From Chromobotia macracanthus (taxonomy: Eukaryota > Chordata > Actinopteri > Cypriniformes > Botiidae): a stretch of DNA of 64,000 nt. The translations under genes and the position numbers were made by a program. The notes beneath the pieces were generated by a model that saw nothing but the letters and a program-made list of their open reading frames with translations, ran no database searches and had not been told where the DNA came from. Of the stretch, positions 11,801-27,700 are shown piece by piece (within the stretch, counting starts at the first letter, position 1; each line of letters starts with the position of its first letter). The stretch covers positions 5,001,001-5,065,000 of the forward strand of contig JAZGTH010000007.1 of the NCBI GenBank assembly GCA_036877525.1, in the 5' to 3' direction.

Positions 11801-14800
11801 GTCACATCCTGCATATAAAACAGTCCATTTTATCTGACTAGCCTTTAAAGAGAATTGTCAGATTGACTTAAAGTTCAGCTGATTTTTATTGGGTTTCACT
11901 GTTTACCACTTTGAATGTAAAAAAAACCCCAAAGCAGCTCATTTGAATTCTGGGAGTATGTTGTGCAGAATGATAAAGCGCCTGTTTTTCCTCCACCATG
12001 CAAAAATTATTAAACAGGAAAATATAGTATTTGTCTGAGTGTTTGATTTGTTTTGCCATTTTTTATTTTTTTCCAAGGTTTTCAGAGAGCCGAAGGCTTG
12101 TCTTTCATTAATATTCACTAACACAGCCCCTTTGATGAATATTTAGAGTCACATTCATCCCGTGTCTGACTGCTTTCTGATTATTAATCCATATTTAATC
12201 ATTTCGTCTCATTCCGCTTACCAGATTTGGCTTCATGCTTTATGACTGATGTCAGCTGTTTGAAACTGCAGCCTGTACTTTCCAATATGTTCGGTGAATC
12301 TTGACAGATAACACTGCGCCTGGGTTTGATTTCCATATCCTCTTTTGAGTTCCTCCGCTCAGATCCGTCAGGGGCTGTGAATGAATACCATGAAATGTTT
12401 AATAGTGTAAGTGCATGTCTGTGTGTTACTGAGGAATAGAGAGAATGTCTAAAAACAGGAAGTGAAGCACAAGAATTGTTTCCCACAGTTCAAAGGTTTT
12501 GGGAAGAGCAGATGGAAGAGAAGGTTTATGTATTAGTCAGAGCGTATCATTCCCTTATTCACTCTGTCTTTCCTGTTCTGTAGGACTCCACAGAGGTTTT
12601 GGTTAGATGTTTCGCTAGTGGCTAAGATTTTTTTGGAAGGTTCTTAAATGTGTGAAATGGATTTATATTTTGCTTTTTGTGCTGACGTCATCCTAGCTCA
12701 GGAGAGTCACCAGTAAACAGTCAGCGCATTTATTCCTGCATCCCTGCGTGCTATTCACATACTACCTGTCCTATATAGTATTCGAAATTAGAGTTAGCAT
12801 GTCCCATATCATAATATTTTGAGTATTCATAGTATTCTCTACTATTTTAGAAAATTCGAAGTGCAGATCCATGCACACTCTGATGGCTGATTGTACCCAC
12901 AATGCATTGCAAGAGGGAGGAGTTTAGTGACGCCACACTGAATTATTAAATAAGTGATGTATAGTAAACATTACATAAGAAATAATTACAGAAATAAAGA
13001 AACTTGAAATACAGGGATGAGTTTTGATTGTTAATGATCACAATGTTGTAGTATGTACTAGTACTTGCATGCTCTTTGCACATACTTTCCCATAACAAAA
13101 GAATACATACTTTTAGGGCATAGTGTAAGCAGACGAATTGGGATACAGACACACTAACACAAGTAATTCTTCTTATTTATTTTTTCCATAGACATTTCAA
13201 AACATTCTTCAGTAAGGAGTTCAAAGCCATAAAGCAAACTAACCATGTTAGCGGGCAGGGCAAATCTCCACCAGGAATCTGAAAATGAAACACAATTTTT
13301 AAGAAATGAAGTTGAAATCACTGTGACTTGTGGCTCCTGCTGAAGCATAAATCCCCAATAACTGCTGCATGGTAGGTCTGTCTTGAAAGGTTTATACGTT
13401 ATAGTTAAAAATCAATTTCTCTGCTGAGTTCTCTATGAAGTCTTTTTCTATGTAGCACTTTTTCATCGCTCAGGGTGCTGTACAAAACATAAACATAAAA
13501 GAACATCTAAAAACACAAACCAAACCATATAACAACCAACACTATATACTGGAGTGATGTATATATCATGTACAGGAAGCGTGTGTTTGATCCAGCAGTC
13601 CAAAGAGAATGAGGAAGGGTGGAAAAAATTTACATTTTCAGACAAGCTCTGCCTGCAAGAGCCATTATTACAGTTTACACCCCACCACTTACACTGAAAG
13701 TACATGGGGCTGGTTTTTCCCGGTGAGGTTAAGAGTTTATGACAAGCTCAGTGTTGTGCAATTCGTTGTTGGTGTCTTGCTCATTTCTTACAGGGACCAA
13801 TATGCATACCCATGTCTCTAAATTTTATATTATACCGTGTCCTTTGTCATATGGAGCAAGGAGCGATTAAGCTGTGTCTGAACCCACTGTGACAGGGAAT
13901 ATCCTCAGATCATCTTTCCTGATGAGGTCAGACCCTTTATTAGGACACCTTGAGCTCAGCGTCTGCTGGGATGAGTAACGGCGGTCTAAGTGAAATATTT
14001 AGTGTCTTTATTGTCTCCAATAAATCATCATACGGGTCCTCAGAGGAATTAACCTGTGCAGCAGGCTTTGAAACTTCTAGACACATAGATTTTTTTTTCC
14101 TGCACACACAACAGAGGATTGATTTCCTTTGATCCGTCTTTTAATAAGCAGAGACTTCCAGCCCAGCTTATGAGAGGAAGGGTTGTCCTTACACCTGAGA
14201 CTGATGCTCACCTGGGATTGGAGAAAGCTGAAAGGAAATGTTTTTTGATAGACGTCTCCAATCGACACAGGAGATGTACTGCCGAGATTCAAATAAATCC
14301 TAAAGTCTGAGTGAAAAAGCCCCCGCTGAGCTTCAGATACTTCAACATCAATGGAAGTGCTCTAAACTCTAAATCAAACCTACAATCTGGTTAATAATCA
14401 ACATATTTCATCAGTATAAACATTTATTCTTCATAAATTCTGATTGGATGAGCGACGTTTGAAGCACTTTTAAAATGTTGATGCGTTCTGTATAAATGAA
14501 ACCAGGTTATGTTGATTGGACATCGTAAACAGCCCACAGATAGACTTATGCACTATATTACTTGGCAGAAGAATTGTTTATTCATTATTATTAATACATT
14601 TAGCACAGCATCTTTGTATACTGTCTTTTTTTTTGTTTTAGAAAGCTTGTCATGACAGCCCTTTACTGTGGTAAAATAACTGTAATCAACAACCGACTTT
14701 TAAGTAACATAAGATTCTTTGTTCTAATGCAGAGGAACCCTGACGTGACACAGGCAGACGTAGGTGGGGCATAAACATATTAGGTAAGTAACAGGGGATC

Positions 14801-15100
14801 TTTCTGCTGGGGTAAATCATGGATGTCATTTTCTGTGTTCACAACAGCTGAAGTGTAGCATGATCCACAGGTCACTGAGTGACACATAAATGTGAAGTGA
14901 CAGCAGTGTGACATCATCACCGTAAATGATGCAGCAGACACACAATTGCACTTTGTTAAAGGACACATTGAATGAATTACGTTACTCTTGCTTACAATTA
15001 GGTTTAATTCAGGGTTGTTTTCTTAAGATCTTTGTAACATGTTTGTTCCAGATGACTGCTGGTCATTGAACAGGTCGTATTTGATTTGACATGCACCTTG
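8836..15100. other. Gene-free stretch with candidate conserved non-coding blocks
   Basis: No gene was recognised. A short (CA)n run lies at about 9900-9942. Blocks at about 10010-10460, 11030-11220, 11940-12480 and 13860-14310 are free of simple repeats, less AT-biased and contain clusters of ATTA/TAAT homeodomain-type sites (for example 12108-12206), the look of developmental enhancers. That is inference from composition only; cross-species alignment would decide. Confidence 0.35.
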
Positions 15101-15101
15101 T

Positions 15102-15415
15102 CCCAGCTAACAGGAAACATTCTCAGTTATGTTTCCTGTTAGCTGGCTAATGTTCTGTAAAAGTTTTTTCACAATTATCAAAAAACATTTTTGCAATAAC
15201 ATTGGTACATTTTTTAACGTTATATGTCATATATGTCAAAAAGTTATTCTTTTGTTGTTTAAAACTTTAAAACGTAAAAATGTTATGACCTTACAACCGA
15301 ACAGTAACATTAAGGCAATGTCTAAAAAAATGGTTTTCAAATTAAAGTTTTACATTTTTTTTATTACTGGAAAGTTAAAGTAAGTGTTCTTATAACCTAA
15401 CATTTTTAGCTTAGG
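15102..15415 (+). mobile_element. MITE copy 2 with terminal hairpin
   Basis: It starts with CCCAGCTAAC, the terminal sequence shared with the copies at 8549 and 48082, and continues with the AACGTT/AACATT-rich body. Within the first 45 bp the end is repeated in inverted orientation: 15103-15119 and 15130-15146 are a perfect 17-bp inverted repeat around a 10-bp loop. The right end (near 15415) is degraded. No coding capacity. Confidence 0.7.
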
Positions 15416-18328
<2,913 letters not shown>

Positions 18329-21300
18329 ATGGAGCAAAGATGTCCGTTCGGGTGGATAGCCGGAATGACACTCATTTGCGTTTTGGTTGTGACCGACGTT
18401 GTGTCCGAGGAACGAACGGTAAGATACAAAATATACGAGGAGGTGCGTCCGCCGACCGTCATAGGCACACTGGCCAGCAATGTCACCTGGACGCCGGACA
18501 AAAGCCGAACGTTCCCCGGCATACGCTTTAAACTCATGAGTCCGTCCACCGGATCCTTTATCCGGTTTAGAGAAAGCGACGGAAGGCTCACGGTCGAAGA
18601 GCGCATCGACCGGGAGCGCATCTGCAAGCGCAATCCGCGGTGCTTAATCACTTTTGATGTCGCTTTTGTGTCCGCCGAGAAATTTGAGCTTTTCCACGTC
18701 GAGGTGGAGGTGATGGACGTGAATGACAACTCGCCGGAGTTTCCGCGCACGGAGTGCACCATCGAGATCTCGGAGAGCGCGGCGGTGGGGACGCGCATCC
18801 CCCTGGACGCAGCCGAGGACGCGGACGTGGGCTCGAACTCTATCCAGTCCTACCACATTACTGATAACCCTCACTTTAGCATCGATGTCATAACAAGGGT
18901 GGATGGGGTTAAATATGCAGAGCTGGTGCTCATTAAGGAGCTGGACCGAGAAAGTCGAGCGTTTTACGCATTGAAGCTGGTGGCGACCGACGGAGGACAT
19001 CCTCCGAAAAGCAGTGCCACCAATGTTACCGTGAAAGTAAACGACGCCAATGACAACAGTCCGGTGTTTGAGCAGAGCCATTACTCGGTTGATTTGCCAG
19101 AGGATGCGCCTGTCGACTCTGTTGTGTTGGATCTAAACGCCCCGGATCCGGACGAGGGTCTCAATGGGCAGGTTGTGTACGAACTGGGCAAACAAGTTAC
19201 AACAAAGATACGACAACTGTTCCGTATGGATTACCAAACAGGACGGCTGACTCTGCAAGGTCCCGTCGATTACGAAGACGAAACTGCGTATGAAATCGAC
19301 GTGCAAGCCACCGATCTGGGTCACAATCCAGTGCCCTCGGTGTGTAAAATCATAATAAACATAAAAGACGTGAACGACAACCCCCCTGAAATAATCATCA
19401 CGTCCATCACACCTTTAACAGATGGCGTTGCGCACGTCAGTGAAGCCACAGGTCCAGACATCCTGGTCGCTTTAATCAGCATCAAGGACAAGGACACCGG
19501 GGCGAATGGACAAGTCGGCTGCACACTCAACGGAGGGCAGGGCAACTTTGGACTTAAGAGAGCCTATGAGGGCAGTTACACAATAGTCACAATGGCACCC
19601 CTGGATAGAGAAAAGATCCCGGAGTATAATTTGACGGTGATGGCCGAGGATTTCGGCGTGCCACCTTTACGCACGGTAACCAATTATGTTATACGGCTTA
19701 CAGACGTCAATGACAATGCCCCTTTGTTCAGCGCCAAGATATATGAGGGCTTTATAGAGGAAAACCAATTGCCGGGTACCTACATCACGACAGTCCTGGC
19801 CAGCGATCAAGACTCGGGGCTTAATGGGGAAATTACCTACGAGCTCTTTGACTCGGACACGAACAGCGTCTCTAGGTTTGCCATTATGAATCAAGCGGGT
19901 AACGTTTACGCCCTCCAAAGTTTTAACTACGAGGTCACAAAGAGGCTCGATTTGCGGGTCCAAGCCAGCGATAGGGGATGGCCGCAGCTTCACAGTAATG
20001 CCGTTCTCATTATCAATATAGTTGACCAAAATGACAACGCCCCCACTATTACCCAGCCACCCCTGAACAATGGATCTGCCGAAATCCAGCTGCCCAGAGA
20101 CGCGCCACCCGGGTATATCGTGACCCGAATAAAGGCGAAAGATTCGGACGCGGGTTTGAACGCCGAGCTCACCTACAAGCTGTACGACGGAGGTGACTTT
20201 GGCTTTGCCATCGACCCGAATACAGGGGAAATATATATTAATCGCAAAACTGCCCACGACGCGTACGACATTTGGAAAGTATTGGTGACAGTGCACGACA
20301 ATGGACACCCGTCGTTAACTTCGACGGCGACTATCCATTTCACCATCACCGAATCTGCGCCGTCGAACGGCAATTTTTACGACGAACGCCAGGAGGACGA
20401 AGCTAAGCCCTGGACGCTCATTTTAATACTGGCCCTGACGTGTTGTTCAGTGCTGTTTTTGGTTATTTTGTCGTACATACTATGCAGAAGTCGCCGAAAT
20501 GGACAGAAGAGACGCGCCGAGCTCCGTGACGCAGAACGCGTCCCTTACTCCAAAGAAAACAACGCGGTGTCCATGATCTCCAACCAGAGCGCCAATGTGT
20601 TTGATGCGCACACGTTTCACTCCACAGCCCTCATAAACTCTCCAGAAAAGCTCCACAACAGCGTGCAGGCGACTGCTGAAGGCTTTAATGAAACCCCACA
20701 AACCTTCAAGAACAAATACAGAACCGTGGCGGGGGAAATGGACGTAAGTGGACAGTTCCTCTTGAGTTCCTCTTGAGCTCAGAAACGACTCCACTGAGCT
20801 CCAAACTTAAAGGAATGGTTATCTCCAAAACAGTCACAATAGTGCCAGCAATAGTTTCATACACCACAACCCTATTCTGTGACTTGACATGATTTGTGTC
20901 TTGTTTAGAAACATTACCTTTAGGACACTTTTTATAGGTCCATTTTGGATTACATCACCTTTTTGTGAGTTACATGCACCAGTGAGTAAATAAAGATCAG
21001 TTTTTTGGTGAACTATTCACCCAAAGCCCACAAGGCTCATGGGGCAAGACGCTGAAGTTAACAGTTAGGCATGACCCACACTTGTTAACACACACCAGCA
21101 ATCATAATACAGCTCAGACAAACGTGAATATCCCTTTAGAGTGTGTTCTGCATGTAATAGTATTTGATGTATGAGATTGTGGTCACACTGTTCTTTAAAC
21201 ATTGACAACACGTTTGGGCCCTCATAACGTGACCTCAGAACGTTGATTCCAATATTCAGCATTTCTTCATTCCTAACAACACATGAATGTGTTTGTTTTC

Positions 21301-22939
21301 ACAGGGATATTCGACTCTGCCGGGTTATGGCAAAGAGAACGCACGACCTGTCACAGTTTGGAAAGGCAACTCTATGATGACCATCGCGGTGAGAGACCCA
21401 CAGATAAGTGGCAAAGACAGCGGAAAGGGGGACAGTGATGTAAATGACAGTGATTCTGATATCAGTGAAGGAATAAAGAAAGACTACACTTCATATAAAG
21501 GTTAGAACAGCGGGCCTGACTGATTGAATGTTTCACCATCCATTTCTGTCTGCTTTTTACTTTAAACCACTAATGTTATATGTGATTATGGAGTATATGC
21601 TGCCAGGGATGATCAGGAACTCTCATTAGTCCAGTATAAGTGTGCTGCTGCAGGCTATATATAATATTTATAATAACTGTGTGACGTTTATTACTGTGAA
21701 CATAACAGTGAGTCCAGACAACTTTTAAAATTCGTACTGAAACACCAGAGATCCTTAAAAACAGATATTGGAATGTGGCTGGTATTGTTGGGAAACAAAT
21801 TCCAGTAGATTAAAGTGTAACCTAATTTTTCTTAGTTTAAGCAGATGCTAATGAGAAAATAAGAACAGCTTAATCTGTGCTACTGTATATCCTCGTGTAT
21901 TTACAAAGGCAAACTAAACACGTTTTCCTGTACTTAAAATTCATACAAATTGAATGTACAGAACAGAAACTTTTATGAAAGAATTTAGCCTGTCATTTGC
22001 AGGTTTTCAGTTTTTCTCTGGACAAAAGCAGGGCATGGCTGTGTGCCCCACATACTGTAGTTAAATGTTAAAAGTACTAATGTAATGATGGTAATGGATA
22101 GTAAGGTTACTGTGTTGTAGGCAGCAGTGCTTTTATGTAGATACTTGTCAGGGCAGTTATATTTACATATTATTGTGCTGATGAGGTGTCACGTGGATTA
22201 GTCTAGCAAACTTTGACTTTGCTTGTAGTTAAACTACCACAGTGCTCACAGTAATGAGCTGTTGGTTAACTTTAAGGTCAGTGTCGATTCATCTTTAGTC
22301 CAGCCTTGTTGAAAACTAATAAATAGAGGCTGTCTTTGGGAAACAAGGGACCTGTGTAATCACACTCACACTTATAGACCAGTTTAGTGTTTAAAGAATG
22401 TCACCTGTCTGTCTGTCTGTCAGTCATGTATCTACATAGACTTTTGAAAATCCCATACCAATCAACCTACATAATACCAAGTAGACCCATGCCTGCTGCA
22501 TTACATCTCTCTGGCTCCATTTAATGTGCATCAATCATGCTTGTGTTTTCGAAACGTGAAGGAAGCCTGACAGAAACATCTTTTCACAGGTCTGTGGGCC
22601 TGCACCAGTGAGTGCAGAATCCTTGGTCATTCAGACAGATGCTGGAGTCCATCTGTAAGCAGAACCAGCGGAAACATTAATCCCAGACATCTCTCCACCT
22701 TCTCAAGGACACGACCCTCCTCACAGAACACGCTTCATAGAAACAGCTCTGAGACTCAGACACCCAGAGCCGTGGCACTGCAGAGTCTGACAGAGGATCA
22801 GCAGACTCAATATGATTACATTCATGTTTGCTCTCCACAGTCACAAAGGAGACAAGACAATGACTTAGATATCCAAGTATTCACACATTCTACAAAACCA
22901 ATCGCAACAAATAGCCCTGAGAGATTTACAGACGCCTGA
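18329..22939 (+). CDS. pcdh8: Protocadherin-8 (paraxial protocadherin, PAPC)
   Basis: Calcium-dependent adhesion and morphogenesis protein of the plasma membrane; in fish and frogs PAPC acts in convergent extension and somite boundary formation. Coding exons: 18329-20743, 21305-21500, 22590-22939 (986 residues; introns gt/ag, phases 0 and 1). Start: ATG with A at -3, followed by a hydrophobic signal peptide (about residues 1-27). Six cadherin repeats follow; the inter-repeat calcium motifs DxNDNxP are at about 130-136, 239-245, 347-353, 459-465 and 566-572, with LDRE motifs between. One membrane helix spans about 695-719 and is followed by a basic stop-transfer. The cytoplasmic tail carries the PCDH8-type blocks GYSTLPGYGKE, SGKDSGKGDSD and GLWACTSECRILGHSDRCW, which separate it from other delta-2 protocadherins. 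The large exon is much richer in G+C and CG than its surroundings. Reading through the first donor would give a false 815-residue product. A polyadenylation signal AATAAA is at 23249-23254. Confidence 0.96.
20744..21304 (+). other. pcdh8 intron 1
   Basis: Begins GTAAGT directly after the GAC codon and ends TTTTCACAG. No element recognised inside. Short. Confidence 0.9.
21501..22589 (+). other. pcdh8 intron 2
   Basis: Donor GTTAGA is a weaker match than usual; acceptor TTTTCACAG. The joined frame gives KGLWAC, the expected PCDH8 sequence. No repeat or RNA gene recognised inside. Confidence 0.9.
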
Positions 22940-24706
22940 TACCTCAGTGTGATGTTATATATGTTGGTGTACATACTTTTATCTTCAGCTGTATTGTTTT
23001 GACCGTTTGTATATGTATATATATATATATATGTATATATAATATATTTTTAACAATATTATTTTTTTCATAGCATGTTTCAGACTATAATGTGGTTGTG
23101 TTTGTAATTCACCTTTTGTCACTGTATACAGCTGCACTGCACATTAAATGGCATTTTTTAAAGCTACAATGTTTGTTTAAAGTTACTACTTTTATAGCTG
23201 ATAACAACAATTACAACAAGCTGTTTTCTTTAAAAAAAAACCATGAGAAATAAAACAAGTTACAGTAAAATCCAGAGTGTTTTGCATATATTTTATTTAC
23301 CTGCCAAAAGTTTGGACACACTTAAACTGAATTTCTTTCTTGAAGAATTTCTAAAGGCTAATGGTTAAATGATTTCAATTAGTACTGCAGACAAATATTA
23401 ATTGTGCCTACAGAAATCTCTTCACAAAACAAAATGATTGTGTTTTGTGTGTTTCATATCATTGACATTGATGAGTTGGAGCAGATAATGAAGGAAGTTT
23501 CCATTTAAACATGAGAACTCCTTCAGTACTGTTTAAATACTGGATGCGTCTTATAGTTGTTTGAATGACCAGAGTGTACAGAGCTGTGATCTGTTCAAGA
23601 CAAGAGTCTCGCATACACAGCTGAAAGCACATCTTGTAAACTCACTGCAGAATCTACGAGATGTTTATCATTGAATGAAATGAAATTACCTATTTAAGAT
23701 TTATTTCCTGTGATTCTAGTTAGATTCTAGATTTCCTGATGATCAATGCCTGTATTTTGTAGTAGCTTTGTATCAGTCCCTCTCTTTATGATTTAGTACA
23801 GCCCTTCAAGAGCTACACAAGACAGAATTCACATCAGACAAAATCAGATATGACTGATCATTCTGTTCAAACCCTTGGTTTTAAAAAAAGTGTGTTGTGT
23901 TCTTGCAGTCTTTTGTAATAGTTGTGTGTGAGTCCCTGTTCTCAGTGCGAAAAGATGAAACATCATATAATCACTATGAAGAAATCCAATGTTCGGATGC
24001 TGCAAAACCAAACAATGTGAAGAACTTGGAGAAGTGTTTTGAAGAACAGTTTTACTTCTCAGGATAAATCAGAGATTCATACACAACTAACAGTCACTGG
24101 TTATGAAAGAAATTGCATACAAGTACCAAGAGGGAGTAAACAATCAACAGGACTGTATAAATTCTGTTGTTGTTTTGTCTTGTGGGATTTAAGTGAATAT
24201 CTTTTATGTTAAATAGATGGTGGTAATAGTGTTAAATATTTTATAAAATAAAATGTTGTTTATTATAATGCTAAATATATTATAATTTAGAATATTATAG
24301 TTGTTTATTCCGATTCTGCAGTCTGTGTGTTAGCTTATGCCCTGAACTGTAAAATAGTTTGTAATTGTTCCATTTTTTGGCCCTTTGTTCCATTTTTTGG
24401 AAATTCCCAATTTCCAACTTTGTTTATAGTTTTGATTGTCATTATTCCAAAACAGGAACAGTGTTTAACATTGTTGTCTAAAGGTGGACCAATTTATCCC
24501 AAATTCATCTAAAATGTGGGTGAATAATGGTCTTGTCTGAGACGAAATGTGATTTCTAAAGGCAAACAAAGTTCCTGCAGATTCCAGTCTTGACCCCAGA
24601 GTTTAGTTTCTCTGGGAGATCATTTTTTCCCTGCCAAGTACACGCAACATTTTTTCACAGAAGCTACAGAAAGTCTCAAAGCATTGCTTTCAGAAGACCA
24701 GGATCC
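22940..24706. other. pcdh8 3' UTR and pcdh8-cnmd intergenic region
   Basis: Contains the pcdh8 3' UTR (signal AATAAA at 23249), a short (TA)n run near 23013-23040, and the cnmd 5' flank. A tandem TTGTTCCATTTTTTGG-like duplication lies at about 24366-24400. No further gene was seen. The cnmd 5' UTR should lie in the last few hundred bases. Confidence 0.5.
23249..23254 (+). terminator. pcdh8 polyadenylation signal (AATAAA)
   Basis: First canonical AATAAA after the stop codon at 22939, about 310 bp downstream, in an AT-rich 3' UTR. Confidence 0.5.
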
Positions 24707-27700
24707 ATGATGGAGGCAACATCAGAGAAATTTCCTGTTGAGGTAGATCAACTTTTTATACTTATATGCATTTCTTGAAAGATAGTTCTGTGAGAGAAAA
24801 CCTATTTTAAATATTATATTGCTTTACATTTGAATTCTTTATACTGAATTCACTATATTTGAACAAAATGTCTCCAATTAGGCTTATGGTGATTTGAAGC
24901 CCAGAGCTTCTGGTCAGTTCAGCAGAACTGTGGTGGCAGCTTTCATCGCTGGAGCAGTTTTGCTGCTGTTTGGAGGCATCGGGGGATTTTACCTTTGGAA
25001 AATCTCTGAAAATGAAGTATGTAGTGTCTCTTAGACCAACACTATCAAAATTAGTGCATCCTTTCAGCAAAACGCTGCATTTTCAAATTAAGACACAAAA
25101 ATATTGATTTGAGGATTGTCCACAATTTGTTCTTATTGATATGCACTGTTGTGTTGTGTTTTTGTCCTGTTTGTGTGTTTGCAGTTATGGACAAAAGTTT
25201 GTTTTAATGCTAATCAAAGGAGACGTTTTGTTAAATGGCTACTTGACATTAAATTCTAGTGATATTATGTTTGCAGCTTTTATGACCTTATTAACAGTTA
25301 TTGTTTGAAAGATCATATTAAAGTTTTGCACTTTTGAAACTGATGTCACAATGCAGGACATTTTAAATGATCTAATAAGGACAAAAGCTGATTTGAAATG
25401 GTGAAGAAACAGTGACCAGCCACAGGACGCAATATAAACACATTTATCACAATTTTGACCTAAACATTTTCACTTATGTGTGAGGAATAATTAAAAGCAG
25501 CAGACTGGTGTATGTTTGCATGTGCCTTTATAAGTCTGCATTGATTTCAGACACGTGTGGTATTTCCGTGAAAAGAGAAAAGTCCACCAGGTTAAAGAGT
25601 AAAAACAAAGAGCTCTCTGTAATCACACACAGTGTTTATACTGGAAGGAAAGCCTGTGCAAACATATTAACATGCAGCAGAAACAAACTGCACCTTTAGC
25701 AGTGAACTGCGGCACAGAAACTGCACCACTGCAGATATTAATGTAATAATATAATGCTGTATATTTATATGAATTAAAACTGTGATTCTCAACCAGTTTT
25801 ACATCAGGAATCAGATTTCAATTAGTGGCAAAAGTCATAATTAACTAAAGAGATTAAATTAACTGTTTTAAGTTGTAATTAATTTGCTTACTAATGAATA
25901 TAACTTTAATGGTTATTTATTAGATATTAAATATATTTAATGTAACATTATTCTTTAATATTATTTTTGTATTTATTCGGCAATCCAGGCAAGTTTGAAT
26001 CACTGTACGAATGACAAAGGAGGCTGAGCCTTTTATGTATATGTACGTAAGGAGGTTACAGGAACAAATTTATAACATTATTTATTAATAATTCACAACA
26101 CAAAACACATTGTGATGGACAGTTCATTATTTGCATTTTATTACTGCCGTTTAGATTCGTTTTCCCTGCTGTCCACAGCAATAAATACAGCCATTAGCGG
26201 AGAAACACTGGATTATATGATGCAAGGGGTGCATACGTGTTGATTTTCAGGTGATCAATGCCGACTACAGCAGAAACATCGATATAAAGATGATTGAAGA
26301 TTCCTTACAGTTTAACTCCGAAATCAATCCAGAGAGATTCCCAACAGTTGCCGAAGACAGGAAAATTCTGGAAGCTCATGACTTTAAAGCTGTGAGTAGC
26401 ACATAATAGAGCTATTCATCTTATTTCAAAACTGCTTTAAATGTAATTACCTCTTGACTCTTTTAAAGGGCATAACAGCAATGAAGTTTCCTGAAGGAGA
26501 GAAGTGTTACATCAGATCTCAGATCAGAGCCAAACTTTCTGAGGTGAAGATGTCTGAGACTCTTGTGATCTTTGAACTGCCATAATCACTTACCTTTAGC
26601 CACATGCAGCTTAACTTACTAGACTCAAGTGTGGTATGTTAACTATAAATGGCATTTTGTTTCTCTGGGTAATTAGACGCATCAAAATGGCCATTACAAA
26701 ATGCTTAAAGCTACAATCCATAATTGTTTTTGGTTTAAAATAACTAGAAATCAGTTATTAAGAAAGTACATAAACTGTCTCCTTAACCTAATTCACGATA
26801 AGTTTGTAATAATGATTTAGAATTTGCATAAGGCATGTAAAGAAAACTAGGTAAAGTAACCTGCAATTTTGTTTTAAACAGAGATGGCGACAGAAAGGCA
26901 AAAGTTACAGATTGCAGCTTTAAAGTAACAGTTATCCCAAAAATGAAAAGTGTGTCAGTATTTATTCATCCTCATGTTAATCCAAACCTGCATGTTGTTA
27001 TACAACAGAAATATTCTCTTTTTTATGCCTCCAAACTTACTGTTAAATAAAATCTCTGATCAATGTGTGGTGTTCAAACAACCATTATGTTTTCATTTTC
27101 AATATCAGGAGGCAGAGATTTCAGTAAAGTCTGACATGGATTCTCTGGTTTGGATGGCCTCTGAGGAACCTTTGAAGGACAACAGTTTTCTCAGCCCTGA
27201 GATACTGAGATTCTGTGGAGACCTTCCTGTTTACTGGCAGCACCCTGCCAACACACGAGGTATTTCACATTTCTCTAAACACTCCTATGTCACATGAAGA
27301 GCTCAAACAGAGGGATGTTATTAGTGGTGTTTGCTACGTCAAGCATCCCTCTCGTGAATGCTCAAGCATACTGTAATTTACTAAACAATAAACTGTAATT
27401 CTAACTTACTGTAATTCTAAACAATAAACCTGCTAACCTGATCTCACTAGAAAACAACTATTTTATGAGTCGTTCAAAAATGTAAATTTTCTAGAAAAGA
27501 AGCAAGCATGAAAGTGCATCCCTAAACCCAACCCTTCCTGTATGAAAATGTGCACGTAAGATTGTACGAATTGATACAAATTAGCCATCAAATTGCTAAA
27601 ACGTAAAATGGTTATGAATTGCCATGAGATTGTGTTGAAACCTGCATGTTACCGCACCATTTGTGCTACATACATGAATGAAAGCTCAAACTGTGCGGAT

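Noticed and set aside
20744..20776. Continuation of the pcdh8 frame to a stop 11 codons past exon 1
   Set aside because: A strong GTAAGT donor at 20744 and two downstream exons encoding conserved PCDH8 tail blocks show that this is intron read-through; a short isoform remains possible.
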